From: Maricaulis sp965242785 | GTDB lineage: Bacteria; Pseudomonadota; Alphaproteobacteria; Caulobacterales; Maricaulaceae | Length of the DNA stretch: 64,000 nucleotides | Direction of reading: 5' to 3' | Assembly (NCBI GenBank): GCA_965242785.1 | Contig: CBDETA010000002.1 | Coordinates: 124,001 to 188,000 of the forward strand | Shown: positions 51,393-60,170 of the stretch, piece after piece | How the letters are laid out: each line of letters begins with the position of its first letter | Numbering within the stretch: the stretch's first letter is position 1 | The notes under the pieces: model-generated | Database searches by the model: none | The model's input: the letters and a program-made list of their open reading frames with translations, nothing else | What the model was told of the DNA's origin: nothing | Position numbers and translations under genes: made by a program

Positions 51393-51896
51393 TCAGCCGG
51401 CCTGCCAGGCGACCCAGCTGATCTCGTAGAGCTCGCTTGCTTTCAGCGTGTCTGTGTCCGGCAGGATGCCGCCGGTCGTGTCCAGGCCGGTGCGGAACCA
51501 GTAGGTCGGTGCACGCAGATTTCCCGGCTCGCGCCAGAACACATCGCCCTCGCGGCCCGGCACATCTTGGGCGGTGAAACAGTCCTGCGGCTTGATCAGC
51601 GTCTGCGCCATCGTGCTGCCGATGATCCAGGCATTGGGCACGCGCCCGGCCTCGCGAATGCGCACGCCGGTGAGCGTGGCCTGGTCGACATGGCCGAGGA
51701 GAATGAGGCCGGGATCATTGTCGCCGGGCGCGATGGCCTCGATCTGGCGGAAGGCGGGGCCGTCGGGGGAGGGCGTTTCGGTCAGCGTGTAGCCCGGCAG
51801 AAGCGGTGCGAGCGTGTCGAGGCTGAACAGCGTGTCGGCGGTCAGCGGGCCGAGATTGTCGGGACCGAGGGGCCAGGGGGTGTGATTGTGAGGCAT
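51393..51896 (-). CDS. Uncharacterised protein resembling DUF1131
   Basis: 167 residues from ATG 51894-51896. No clear signal peptide at this start. Core LGPLTADTLFSLDTLAPLLPGYT and ILLGHVDQATLTGVRIREAGRVPNAWIIGSTMA, then CFTAQDVPGREGDVFWREPG and RAPTYWFRTG, reminiscent of DUF1131 (RpoE-regulated envelope proteins), recognised with low confidence from LPGYTxxE and the GxRIG-like phrase. Convergent with the Nudix gene. Promoter region upstream carries an inverted repeat element at 52009-52094. Confidence 0.6.
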   Translation of the reverse strand: MPHNHTPWPLGPDNLGPLTADTLFSLDTLAPLLPGYTLTETPSPDGPAFRQIEAIAPGDNDPGLILLGHVDQATLTGVRIREAGRVPNAWIIGSTMAQTLIKPQDCFTAQDVPGREGDVFWREPGNLRAPTYWFRTGLDTTGGILPDTDTLKASELYEISWVAWQAG

Positions 51897-52008
51897 CGTG
51901 AGCGGGGGAAATCGAGCGTAGCACTTGGGAACGGGACAGAGCCGCATTCAGGGGCAAAACGTCACGCGCCACAAGCCCGCCTTGAGTTTCGACATAGCCG
52001 TATCCGAC

Positions 52009-52094
52009 ACCGTCTTCCCCCGGCTTGTCCGGGGGACCTCACCCATCCTGTCGGCAGGTTAGCTGAGGTGGCCCGGACAAGCCGGGCCATGACG
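52009..52094. repeat. Inverted-pair REP-like element, copy 1
   Basis: About 86 bp holding three hairpins: CCCCCGG-CTTGT-CCGGGGG (52017-52035), a short CCTG/CAGG stem, and GGCCCGG-ACAAG-CCGGGCC (52070-52088). The same element in reverse orientation recurs at 60037-60125 with a few changes. The arrangement of two facing CCGG...CTTGTCCGG palindromes is like a bacterial interspersed mosaic element (REP pair). Lies between the DUF1131-like gene and the VWA gene. Confidence 0.8.
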
Positions 52095-52171
52095 CTCGTC
52101 AAAAGGGCATGGAAGGCAGAACGGGGTTCGAGTTCCTTTTCTCAATGGGCGAAAAGGAAAATGCGTCATGC

Positions 52172-53347
52172 CTACCGCGCCAGTTCCCGCATCGCCGCGT
52201 CGACGCCTTCCAGGGTCAATGGGAACATGCGGTCGGGGCCGATGATGTCCTGGACGAGGCGGGTGGAGTAGGAGTGCTGCCACCATTTCTCCGGCGTCGG
52301 ATTGATCCAGATCAGGTGCGGCCAGGTATCGACGAGGCGCTGCAGCCAGACCGCGCCGGCCTCTTCATTCCAGTGCTCCACAGAGCCGCCCTCGTGGGTG
52401 ATCTCATAAGGCGCCATGGCGGCGTCGCCGACCAGGATGACTTTCCAGTCGTGCGGATATTTGTGCATCAGGTCCATCGTCGGCACGGTCTCGGCCCGGC
52501 GCCGCAGATTGGACCGCCACACGCCCTCATAGGGACAGTTGTGGAAGTAGAAGTATTCCAGGTTCTTGAAAGTTGAGCGGGCAGCCGAGAACAGCTCCTC
52601 GCACAGCTTGATGTGCGGATCCATCGAGCCGCCGACATCGAACAGGGCCAGCACCTTGATGGCATTGCGCCGTTCCGGGCGCATGATCACGTCCAGCCAG
52701 CCCTGCCGGGCGGTGGCGCTGATCGTGTTGTCCAGGTCCAGCTCCTCGTGTGCGCCGTCGCGGGCAAATTTGCGCAGGCGCCGCAGCGCGACCTTGAGAT
52801 TGCGGGTGCCCAGCTCGCGGTCGCCGTCCAGGTCCTTGTAGCGCCGCTGTTCCCAGACTTTCACGGCGCGCTTGTTGCGGCTCTCCCCGCCAATGCGCAC
52901 GCCGGCCGGATTGTAGCCGGAATGGCCATAGGGCGAGGTGCCGCCGGTGCCGATCCACTTATTGCCGCCCTCGTGGCGCTTTTCCTGCTCCTCGAGCCGC
53001 TTTTTCAGCGTCTCCATCAGCTCGTCGAAGGGCATTTCCTTGATCGCGGCCATCTCCTCCTCGGTGAGATGGCGTTGCATCAGGGCTTCCAGCCACTCGG
53101 CGGGAATCTCCTTGTCGCCGAACAGCTGGCCCAGCGTCTCCACACCCTTGAAGACATGGGCGAAGACCATGTCGAACTTGTCGAAATCCTTCTCGTCCTT
53201 CACCAGCGCGGCGCGGCTGACCGAGTAGAAATGGCCGATCTCGGGCTCGATCACGCCCTTGTCGAGCGCTTCCAGGAGCGTGAGGTATTCCCGTGTGGTG
53301 ACGGGGATGCGCGCGGCGCGCAGTTCGGTGAAGAAGTGATGCAGCAT
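52172..53347 (-). CDS. VWA-domain protein of the CoxE-like family
   Basis: 391 residues from ATG 53345-53347 (a TTG three codons earlier is in frame). N-terminal helical part MLHHFFTELRAARIPVTTRE, a charged insert with KRLEEQEKRHEGGNKWIG and GTSPYGHSGYNPAGVRIGGE, and a C-terminal VWA fold starting IKVLALFDVGGSMDPHIKLC. The metal-ion site reads DxGxS, so the first Ser of DxSxS is replaced by Gly, common in this family. Usually paired with a MoxR-like AAA ATPase that chaperones cofactor insertion; none is next to it. Function here unknown. Confidence 0.85.
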   Translation of the reverse strand: MLHHFFTELRAARIPVTTREYLTLLEALDKGVIEPEIGHFYSVSRAALVKDEKDFDKFDMVFAHVFKGVETLGQLFGDKEIPAEWLEALMQRHLTEEEMAAIKEMPFDELMETLKKRLEEQEKRHEGGNKWIGTGGTSPYGHSGYNPAGVRIGGESRNKRAVKVWEQRRYKDLDGDRELGTRNLKVALRRLRKFARDGAHEELDLDNTISATARQGWLDVIMRPERRNAIKVLALFDVGGSMDPHIKLCEELFSAARSTFKNLEYFYFHNCPYEGVWRSNLRRRAETVPTMDLMHKYPHDWKVILVGDAAMAPYEITHEGGSVEHWNEEAGAVWLQRLVDTWPHLIWINPTPEKWWQHSYSTRLVQDIIGPDRMFPLTLEGVDAAMRELAR

Positions 53348-53454
53348 GCCCGCCAATCTAGACGGTTTCGCGCCGGGCTAAAGGGCGCTGTGCTGAATAT
53401 GACGGCCGGTCCGTGCCCAAACCGGACCGGCCGTCACACAAGCGCCGGCGTGGT

Positions 53455-55884
53455 CTAGAAGTCGTAGCCGACTTCCAGCCCCCAGACGCGCGGCGTGGAA
53501 ATGCTGGCGAAGGGCGTGCCGAGCGTGTCGGCCGTAATGTTGTTCACCCCTTCGACATACTGGTTGTCGAACGCATTGTTGACGAAGGCGCTGACGCTCA
53601 GGCTCTCGTCCGGCGAGATCCAGCGGACGCGCAGATCGGTGCGGTTGCGGGCCTCGCCGGTGGCAAAGGCCGCATAACCGCCGCACGTGCCCTGGAAGAC
53701 CGACTGGCTGTTGCAGCGGCTCTCGCCGCGATAGGCGTGATTGGCCTGCAGCACGATCTCGCCATGGTTGGCCCAGTCGATCGTGTAGGCGCCGCCGAAG
53801 GCGATATTCCAGTAGGGTTCACCCGTCGGCTCGCCGGACAGGTCGGCGCCATTACTGTCGACGCGGCGGCGATAGGTGGAGTCCAGCCATTGCGCATTGG
53901 CATGCAGCTGCAGGCTCTCGGTGACACCCCAGTCGAGCTCGAAATCGACGCCGATGGCTTCATCATCCGAGGTCTGGACCAGGTATTGCGGCACGCCGCC
54001 GCCGGTCGGGGCGACGAGGCGGATCGACTGCTTGTCCTCGTAAACATAGGAGAAGGCTGACATGTTGAGGATCAGGTCGGGATTGAGGAAGTCCGACTTG
54101 AAGCCGACTTCCCAGCTGGTGACGGTCTCGTTGTCGAAGCGCGAGCCGACTTCGACGGAATTGTAGCCGCCGGCCTTGTAGCCTTCCGAGAAGGAGGCAT
54201 AGACCAGAACATTGTCGGTCAGCTGGTAGTCGACCACGACGCGCGGGCTGAGATTGTTCCAGCTGTCCTGCATGACGCAGGCGACGCCCTCGGCAACATT
54301 GACGCCATTGTCGCAGGCCACGCCGGCCAGGGCGGAAAGGTCAAAGACGAAATCGAACTGGAAATCGGCCGGAGACGCACCGGCGAGGCCCAGCAGACCC
54401 GCACCGTCCAGCAGGGCCAGCGTCTGGTCGAGGCTGTCGGCGACGCGCGGCCCGTTGAGCCAGCGGAAGGACTTCTCGTCCTCGGTATAGCGCAGGCCCA
54501 CAGTAAGGTTCAGCCGGTCGGTGACCGACCAGATGGCGTCGGCATAGACGGCGCGAGCGGTGAACTCACCCTGGTTGTACATGCTCTCCTGCCAGCCATG
54601 ACCCAGCATGGAGGCGGGCACCCCGAAGGGCACCAGCAGCCCGTATTCCAGATCCGTGAAAGGCGTGCCGAAACCGATATTGCCCAGCACCGTGTTCACC
54701 GTGTCGGTGAAGGTGAAGGTGTGCGAGATCTGGTCTGCGGTCTCGTCATAGTAGGACGCGCCGACCAGCCAGTCGACCGGACCGGTCGTGCCGGCGAGCC
54801 GGAATTCCTGGTAGAATGACTCGTTCTCCTCGACATTGTTGGTGTCGAAATAGGTGTCGATCCGGTTGGTGCCGTCCTCGTCCTCGCGGTTCATGGTCTC
54901 GAACTCGCGGAAGGCGGTGATCGAGGTGAGGACCATGTCGCCGATGTCCTGGGTCACCGTCAGCGAGGTTTCCGAAAGCTCGCGGGCCTCGCGGTTGAAC
55001 ACGACATCATTGCGGATGTCGGCTCCGAACGGGCTGAAGAAGGTGCGGGTATCCACCGGCAGGGACGGGGTGGCCGGCGCGGCGGGCAGCGGCACGATGC
55101 CGATGGCCGGACGGGCGTCCTGGTCGATGCTGTCACGGCTGTGGCGCAACAGGATCTGCGTCGACGGCGTGGCATCCCAGCGGATCGCCAGACGGCTGGC
55201 GGAGGCATCCTCGCGCCGGTAGTCCTCGCCGGTCGCGGCGTCGGTCAGCCAACCATCGGCCTGGTTCATCAGCACATTGGCGCGGATCGCCAGCGTGTCG
55301 GTGAGCGGCAGGTTGATCATGCCCTCGGTGCGCACGCGATCGTTCGACCCGATCCGCAGACCCATATGGGCCTCGAACTCGTCGGAAGGCGCGCGGGTGA
55401 TGATGGCCACGGCACCGGCGGCCGAGTTGCGGCCGAACAGCGTGCCCTGTGGCCCCTTCAGTACTTCCACGCGCTCGATATCGTTGAAGGCCAGCAGCGA
55501 GGCGCCCGAGCGCGCGGCATAGATGCCGTCGACATAGATGCCGACTGCCGGATCGGTGCCGACCCCGAAATCGCTGGTGGAGATGCCGCGGATGGAATAG
55601 CGCGGCTGGGTCGGGCTGCCATTGGACACTTCCAGACCCGGCACGAAGGCGTCCAGATCGCCCATATCGTCGGCGGCGAGGGCATCGATGAACTCGGCGT
55701 CCAGCACTTGCAGCGAGATCGGCACATCCTGGGAGGACTGGGCGCGCTGCTGGGCGGTGACGACGATGACGTCTTCCGGCGTGTCCGCGTCCTGGGCGAA
55801 GGCCGGGGCCATGGCCAGGCCGGCAACCGTGCTGGTGAGCAGGGCGCGCAGGCCCGTGCGCGCGATCGATTTGGTGATGGTCAA
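53455..55884 (-). CDS. TonB-dependent outer membrane receptor
   Basis: 809 residues. I place the start at TTG 55882-55884 because GGAGG lies five bases ahead and the signal peptide (IARTGLRALLTSTVAGLAMA) begins here; there is no in-frame ATG before the mature part, and the longer frame to 55980 is Arg-rich. Plug: EDVIVVTAQQRAQSSQDVPI, YSIRGISTSDFGVGTDPAVG, IERVEVLKGPQGTLFGRNSA. Barrel ends RVWGLEVGYDF with terminal Phe. Typical of carbohydrate/sterol/xenobiotic receptors in this lineage; divergent from a TetR regulator. Confidence 0.92.
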   Translation of the reverse strand: MTITKSIARTGLRALLTSTVAGLAMAPAFAQDADTPEDVIVVTAQQRAQSSQDVPISLQVLDAEFIDALAADDMGDLDAFVPGLEVSNGSPTQPRYSIRGISTSDFGVGTDPAVGIYVDGIYAARSGASLLAFNDIERVEVLKGPQGTLFGRNSAAGAVAIITRAPSDEFEAHMGLRIGSNDRVRTEGMINLPLTDTLAIRANVLMNQADGWLTDAATGEDYRREDASASRLAIRWDATPSTQILLRHSRDSIDQDARPAIGIVPLPAAPATPSLPVDTRTFFSPFGADIRNDVVFNREARELSETSLTVTQDIGDMVLTSITAFREFETMNREDEDGTNRIDTYFDTNNVEENESFYQEFRLAGTTGPVDWLVGASYYDETADQISHTFTFTDTVNTVLGNIGFGTPFTDLEYGLLVPFGVPASMLGHGWQESMYNQGEFTARAVYADAIWSVTDRLNLTVGLRYTEDEKSFRWLNGPRVADSLDQTLALLDGAGLLGLAGASPADFQFDFVFDLSALAGVACDNGVNVAEGVACVMQDSWNNLSPRVVVDYQLTDNVLVYASFSEGYKAGGYNSVEVGSRFDNETVTSWEVGFKSDFLNPDLILNMSAFSYVYEDKQSIRLVAPTGGGVPQYLVQTSDDEAIGVDFELDWGVTESLQLHANAQWLDSTYRRRVDSNGADLSGEPTGEPYWNIAFGGAYTIDWANHGEIVLQANHAYRGESRCNSQSVFQGTCGGYAAFATGEARNRTDLRVRWISPDESLSVSAFVNNAFDNQYVEGVNNITADTLGTPFASISTPRVWGLEVGYDF

Positions 55885-55986
55885 TCTTTCCTCCGTTGGG
55901 CGCAGCGCCCGTTTCCGGCTCGTCCGGTGCGTCCCGGCTTCCGTCCGGCTCCCCCTTGGAATCCCGTCCCGGAATCCCAAATAAAC

Positions 55987-56008
55987 GAAACTGAATTATT
56001 TTCTGTTT
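55987..56008. promoter_or_regulatory. Candidate operator in the TBDR/TetR divergent region
   Basis: AT-rich stretch reading GAAACTG-AATTAT-TTTCTGTTT (55987-56008), whose right part is the complement of AAACAGAAA. The same words AAACAGAAA and GAAACTG occur overlapped in the dyad at 59218-59232, ahead of the beta-helix gene. Positioned about 100-125 bases from both starts (TBDR 55884, tetR 56123). Likely contact site of the adjacent TetR protein. Confidence 0.45.
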
Positions 56009-56122
56009 TTCAAGGGGGCAGTGGGGCGAAACGGCGATATGATGGTGCACGACGCAAATGGGTCACACTTGCCCCGGCGGCGATTTGTGCCAGATTGCCT
56101 TGCAGATTCAACGAGGCGACGC

Positions 56123-56764
56123 GTGAACGAAAGAGCTCCGGCAGAACAGATCGATCTCGAGCGACGGGCCGCCCCGCGGCAGAAGCGCTCGCAGGAGCGG
56201 ATCACGGCGATTGTCGAGGCCACCAAGCGTCTGCTGGAGCGCGGTGAAACCGATGCGGTGACGACCTCCACCGTGGCTGCCGAGGCAGGCGTGCCGGTGA
56301 GTTCGGTCTATCGCTACTTCCCCAATATCTACTCCATCCACGGCACCATCCTGGACGAGTACAAGAGCCAGACCGACAAGGTGATCCAGCACTATCTGGC
56401 GGATCCGGACGATGAGGACTGGCGGGTCAGCCTGGCCGGAATGGTCATGGCCCTGCGCCAGCTGGTCGAGGAGAACCCATCCTACGGCGCCGTCTTCCGC
56501 CTGACCCTGACCACGCACGAGCTGCGCTCGGTGCGCGAGGCGTGGAATCTGCGTTTGGCCAGTGTGCTGGCCGAACGCTGGCGGCGCGGGGCGGACGGTT
56601 TCCACGGCGGCGATCCGGACCGGGTCGCGCGGATGGTTGTGGAGATCTACTGCGCCTCGGAAATCCTGATCTTCGAGAGCCGTGACAAACCGGACCAGGC
56701 CGAGGCCTATTTCACCGAAGCCCTGGTCGCCCTGCAGCGCTATCTGGAAGCCTATCTGGACTGA
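56123..56764 (+). CDS. TetR-family transcriptional regulator
   Basis: 213 residues from GTG 56123 with GAGG six bases ahead; upstream ATGs are less supported. N-terminal HTH: RSQERITAIVEATKRLLERG, VTTSTVAAEAGVPVSSVYRYFPN, a canonical TetR helix-turn-helix. C-terminal ligand domain is helical. Stop lies 4 bases from the convergent diheme cytochrome gene. Likely regulates the divergent TBDR and perhaps the cytochrome/beta-helix pair through a shared element. Confidence 0.92.
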   Translation: MNERAPAEQIDLERRAAPRQKRSQERITAIVEATKRLLERGETDAVTTSTVAAEAGVPVSSVYRYFPNIYSIHGTILDEYKSQTDKVIQHYLADPDDEDWRVSLAGMVMALRQLVEENPSYGAVFRLTLTTHELRSVREAWNLRLASVLAERWRRGADGFHGGDPDRVARMVVEIYCASEILIFESRDKPDQAEAYFTEALVALQRYLEAYLD

Positions 56765-56767
56765 CCC

Positions 56768-57892
56768 TCAGCCACAGCTGCCCGGCAGGCTCTCGATCCA
56801 TTCGCGGATCAGGGCGACGCCTTCCGTGTGGATGGTGGAGCGGCCGATTTCAGGCATCATCTCGTCCGGTTCCACATTATCCAGACGGTAGAGCATGATC
56901 GACTGGTCCGGCTCGCCCGGCACGATGTCGAAGCGGCGATTGCCGGTGCCCGAGCCCGCAGCGATCGGCAGTTTGCACAGGCCCAGCGCCGGACCGTGCG
57001 GCAGGTCCGGTTCCAGGTTGAGACCGGACGTGTCGGCCGGGCCCACCGGGCTGTGGCAGTGCGAGCAGTTGGCGTCCAGATAGGCGCGGGCGCGGGCTTC
57101 CAGCGGTGCGGAGAGGTCCTGCCAGTCGGCATTGCGCGGCGCGGCCGCGACATCGGGCAGGCCGGTCAGGTAGCCGACCGCGGCCAGGCGTTCCAACTGG
57201 TTCTGCGGACCGTGCGGATAGTCGAAGTCGCGGTTGAGATGGCGCGGTTTCGGCCCGATCGGGGCGATCGCGCGGGTGTTGGAGTCCGGTGCGTGGCAGC
57301 TGGCGCACTGGTTGACGTCCGGCATCACATAATTGAACGCCGTTACCGCGCCGCCGGCGTCTTCCAGCTGCAGCGGAATGACTTCGCCGACCCGGTGGAG
57401 CAGGGCGGTGTCCTGGTCCTCGGTCCAGCGATAGGGCACGGCCTGCCAGCCTGCCTCGCGATGCACCAGGATGCGCGTCTCGATCAGCCGCACCCGCGAC
57501 AGGTCGAGCCGGCCCTCACCGTCGAGAAAGGCATGCCCGTCGCCGCGCGCCAGCACCCCCGGCGTGTCGGCCAGAGGATAGAAGAAGGTCTTGGTGATCA
57601 CCGTGCCGACGGGAAAGTCCAGCGTGTCGCCTTCCCGGTAGGTTGCCGACAGGCCGGCCGGCATCCAGATCGTGCGCAGTTTCAGCGCATAGTCGGTGAA
57701 GAGCGGCGTATTGAGATCATAGACCTCGACCGCTTCGCCCAGCTCCAGATGGCCGCCGCGCACCTGTACCTGACCCCAGTCGGAGAGCTGGCGCGGATTG
57801 GCGTCGGCGTGGAATTGCGGCGGCGTCGCGGGGGCCGAACAGGCGGTCGCCCCCGCGATCACCAACGCGATCAGGCAGGTCAGTCTCAGCAC
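56768..57892 (-). CDS. Diheme c-type cytochrome lipoprotein (SO2930/HNE_0200 family)
   Basis: 374 residues from GTG 57890-57892. Lipoprotein signal LRLTCLIALVIAGATAC. Two heme-binding CxxCH motifs, CASCH in VNQCASCHAPDS and CSHCH in ANCSHCHSPVG, so two covalent hemes in the periplasm. Also WTEDQDTALLHRVGEVIPLQ and MPEIGRSTIHTEGVALIREW. I recall this family (TIGR03806) as paired with the beta-helix family TIGR03805; this is memory. It lies 11 bases behind the beta-helix stop and is its co-transcribed second gene. Redox role unknown. Confidence 0.87.
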   Translation of the reverse strand: MLRLTCLIALVIAGATACSAPATPPQFHADANPRQLSDWGQVQVRGGHLELGEAVEVYDLNTPLFTDYALKLRTIWMPAGLSATYREGDTLDFPVGTVITKTFFYPLADTPGVLARGDGHAFLDGEGRLDLSRVRLIETRILVHREAGWQAVPYRWTEDQDTALLHRVGEVIPLQLEDAGGAVTAFNYVMPDVNQCASCHAPDSNTRAIAPIGPKPRHLNRDFDYPHGPQNQLERLAAVGYLTGLPDVAAAPRNADWQDLSAPLEARARAYLDANCSHCHSPVGPADTSGLNLEPDLPHGPALGLCKLPIAAGSGTGNRRFDIVPGEPDQSIMLYRLDNVEPDEMMPEIGRSTIHTEGVALIREWIESLPGSCG

Positions 57893-57903
57893 GGTGTCGG
57901 TCC

Positions 57904-59139
57904 CTAGTCGGCGAAGGCCAGCTCGACGGGCGCCAGGCCTTCATGCTCGCAGGCATAGGCCTCGGTCTCCACGCGCGGCGAGGCATAGCCGTTCGGCCCG
58001 TCCGCATTGAGCACCTCGACATCATCGCGCACGCAGATGCGCAGCGCATCCGGCAGCACGCCATCGACCATCTTGGCGCTGTCGACATAGCCGTCGAACA
58101 GCACGTCGGGCAGGGCACCATTGAGACCGAACATGGCCACTTTCAGCGCCGTCAGCTCCAGCCCGTCCGGCGAGCGGCCGCCACCGGTATAGCTGTTGTC
58201 ATGGATCCAGATGGTCTCCGGATAGGGATCGAAATCGGCCTGCGCCGAGCCGCCGGAGTAGCCGGTCGAATGCAGCGAGGAGATGATGATGTTGGCGGTA
58301 TTGTTGTCGGCGATCCGGTTGTTGAAGATCTCGACCTGGTCATTGGAATTGATGACGATGCCCGAACCGGCCGGGACGCTGGCCACCGGCGTGCCGGCAT
58401 GGCCGAAATTCTCGGTATTGTTCTCGTAGACGTCATTGTCATAGACGCGCGTGCCATAGCCCGGCTGGGGCAGGTTGGGCATGTTGAAGACCAGGATGCC
58501 GCCGGTATTGTTGGTCGCCACATTGCCGTAGACATCGGCGCCGATGCAGTTCTCGATCTCGATGCCGGCGACATTGTATTCGGCGCGGTTGTTGCGCACG
58601 ATCACATTGCGCGACTGGCCGACATAGATGCCGGCGTCGGACGCCCCGATGGCCACCGTGTTCTCGACCAGCACATTCGTGGTCTGAACCGGATAGATGC
58701 CGTAGGCGCCATTGTCGGTGGAATAGCCATTCGTCCATTCCACGCGCACGCCGCGAATGATGATGTTCTCGCCGCCATTGACCTTGAGCCCGTCGCCGAT
58801 CGTGTCCTCGATGGCCAGGTCTTCCAGGGTGAAGTCATTGGCCGTGACAATCAGGCCCTCGGCGCCGGCCACCTGGTTCTGGAAGTTCAGGATGGTCTGG
58901 TCCATGCCCGCCCCGCGGATGGTGACCCCGTCGACATTGAGGCTCAGCGAACGGTCGAAACTGTAGACCCCGGCCGGAATCTCGATGACATCGCCCGGCT
59001 GGGCGTCGATCAGCTGTTCCAGCAGCACGGTCTGGTATTCCCGGTCGGCACCGGACACATCCCGCCCGCTGTCGCCATTGCCACAGGCACCGAGTACCAG
59101 GGCCAGCGCCCCCACCATTACAAGCCGCATCTGAAACAT
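57904..59139 (-). CDS. Parallel beta-helix repeat lipoprotein
   Basis: 411 residues from ATG 59137-59139 (GGGAG six bases ahead; an ATG at 59130 is alternative). Lipoprotein signal RLVMVGALALVLGAC. Right-handed parallel beta-helix with repeats such as VTIRGAGMDQTILNF, NIIIRGVRVEWTNGYSTDNG, NVLVENTVAIGASDAGIYVG and NVIVRNNRAEYNVAGIEIEN, resembling pectate-lyase-like/carbohydrate-active folds. Several Cys towards the end. Recognised as TIGR03805-like. Possibly binds or cleaves an extracellular polysaccharide or other polymer, with the diheme cytochrome as partner; no catalytic residues can be assigned. Confidence 0.87.
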   Translation of the reverse strand: MFQMRLVMVGALALVLGACGNGDSGRDVSGADREYQTVLLEQLIDAQPGDVIEIPAGVYSFDRSLSLNVDGVTIRGAGMDQTILNFQNQVAGAEGLIVTANDFTLEDLAIEDTIGDGLKVNGGENIIIRGVRVEWTNGYSTDNGAYGIYPVQTTNVLVENTVAIGASDAGIYVGQSRNVIVRNNRAEYNVAGIEIENCIGADVYGNVATNNTGGILVFNMPNLPQPGYGTRVYDNDVYENNTENFGHAGTPVASVPAGSGIVINSNDQVEIFNNRIADNNTANIIISSLHSTGYSGGSAQADFDPYPETIWIHDNSYTGGGRSPDGLELTALKVAMFGLNGALPDVLFDGYVDSAKMVDGVLPDALRICVRDDVEVLNADGPNGYASPRVETEAYACEHEGLAPVELAFAD

Positions 59140-59217
59140 CCTGCTCTCCCGTCCAAGGCCGTTTTCGGCCCGTCATTGTGCCGCAAGTTTTCACATTCCG
59201 GCACCCGATACAATCCA

Positions 59218-59232
59218 AAACAGAAACTGTTT
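59218..59232. promoter_or_regulatory. 15-bp dyad AAACAGAAACTGTTT upstream of the beta-helix gene
   Basis: Perfect 6-3-6 inverted repeat about 79 bases ahead of the beta-helix start. It includes the words AAACAGAAA and GAAACTG found also at 55987-56008. A suitable half-site size for a TetR dimer. Its proximity to one promoter and the shared words connect the two transcription units. Confidence 0.5.
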
Positions 59233-59374
59233 CCGGTTTTGCTGCAGCCCGGGCGGTGAAGGGGGGATGGGGGAGGTAGGTTGGCACCGGTGCGTCTGCC
59301 CCTTGAGCTCGCTTTTTCGGACAAGCCACCCTTGTCCACGCGCCGTCCGTGGAAATCCGGACACCGCCTTTCTG

Positions 59375-59417
59375 CCCCCGCTGCGCGGGGGAAGTGGTTT
59401 TGCCCTAGGGCAAAACC
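59375..59417. repeat. Two adjoining palindromes, 17 bp and 22 bp
   Basis: CCCCCGC-TGC-GCGGGGG (59375-59391) is a perfect 7-bp stem. GGTTTTGCCCTAGGGCAAAACC (59396-59417) is an exact 22-bp palindrome with CTAG in the centre. Both belong to the repeat island. A DNA dyad of this length has little chance to arise by accident. Confidence 0.7.
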
Positions 59418-59439
59418 GAAGGGGGCCAGTCCCATCCGC

Positions 59440-59565
59440 GAAATTCAGCCCGCCTGGCACCCCCTTCTCCCTTGGGGCTGAGGAGCCAAAGGACAGTCCG
59501 GGGGACTGTCCGGCGCGACGAAGGGTTCCCCGCAGGGGCGGATGAGGGGGAAATCCCGGTGATAG
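59440..59565. repeat. Modular intergenic hairpin repeat, copy B
   Basis: Matches copy A (49680-49790) in fixed words TGAGGAGCC, CGCGACGAAGGG and AATCCCGGTG, while hairpins between them differ: GGACAGTCC-GGG-GGACTGTCC (59491-59511, 9 bp) in place of ACATGCC/GGCATGT, and CCCC-GCA-GGGG in place of CCGGCGC-GCA-GCGCCGG. Loops GGG and GCA are the same in both copies. Confidence 0.7.
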
Positions 59566-60036
59566 CCAAGCTAACCACCAGCCTCGCCATCCCCCCTCAC
59601 CCCGGCCCTCTCCCCAGGGAGAGGGAGGACAAAGAGGGAGGATAAAAAGAAGATATCCCCACCCTCTCGGGGTGCCCGCATAATCCTCCTCGCCTCATCA
59701 CCGCTCGAGGCCCGGTCTGGTCGGCCGGGGGTGGTGGGGGAGTGGAGCGTGTCCTGAGAGCCGGGTGACCGCCGGCTGGACGGGCACGGCGGTCAGGGAG
59801 CACGGCTGTCATGCTACTCATGCAGCATCCTCGCCTGATATAGGACACACTCGCCCCGGCGGGTGAAATCTCCAAGTGCGGGACGCCGGATGGTGTCACT
59901 CACTCATACCTAGCGAAGACGCCCGAAGGCGTCCCGCACCCTCACAGGCCCATACCGCCAGCGTGCAAGCGCGTGGCGCTGTTGGTGGTGGGAGGAAAGC
60001 TCGATGCATCACCAAACTCTCATCCACCCCCAAATC

Positions 60037-60125
60037 ACCGTCATGGCCCGGCTTGTCCGGGCCACCTCAGCTAACCTGTTGGCAGGATGGGAGAGGTCCC
60101 CCGGACAAGCCGGGGGATGACGGTG
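60037..60125. repeat. Inverted-pair REP-like element, copy 2 (reverse of copy 1)
   Basis: Contains GGCCCGG-CTTGT-CCGGGCC (60045-60063) and CCCCCGG-ACAAG-CCGGGGG (60098-60116) with a central CCTG/CAGG stem whose loop differs from copy 1. Read on the minus strand it aligns end to end with 52009-52094. Repeats such as TCATCCCCCGG...GGGGGATGACG are common in related genomes as far as I recall. Confidence 0.8.
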
Positions 60126-60170
60126 TTGGAAATGGGGGAAGAAAATGAGAGCAGGCGGAGCGCGCCTTTC

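Noticed and set aside
59267..59899. Short open frames in the repeat island
   Set aside because: Pro/Arg/Ser-rich sequence, stems as main feature, no ribosome-binding site or homology.
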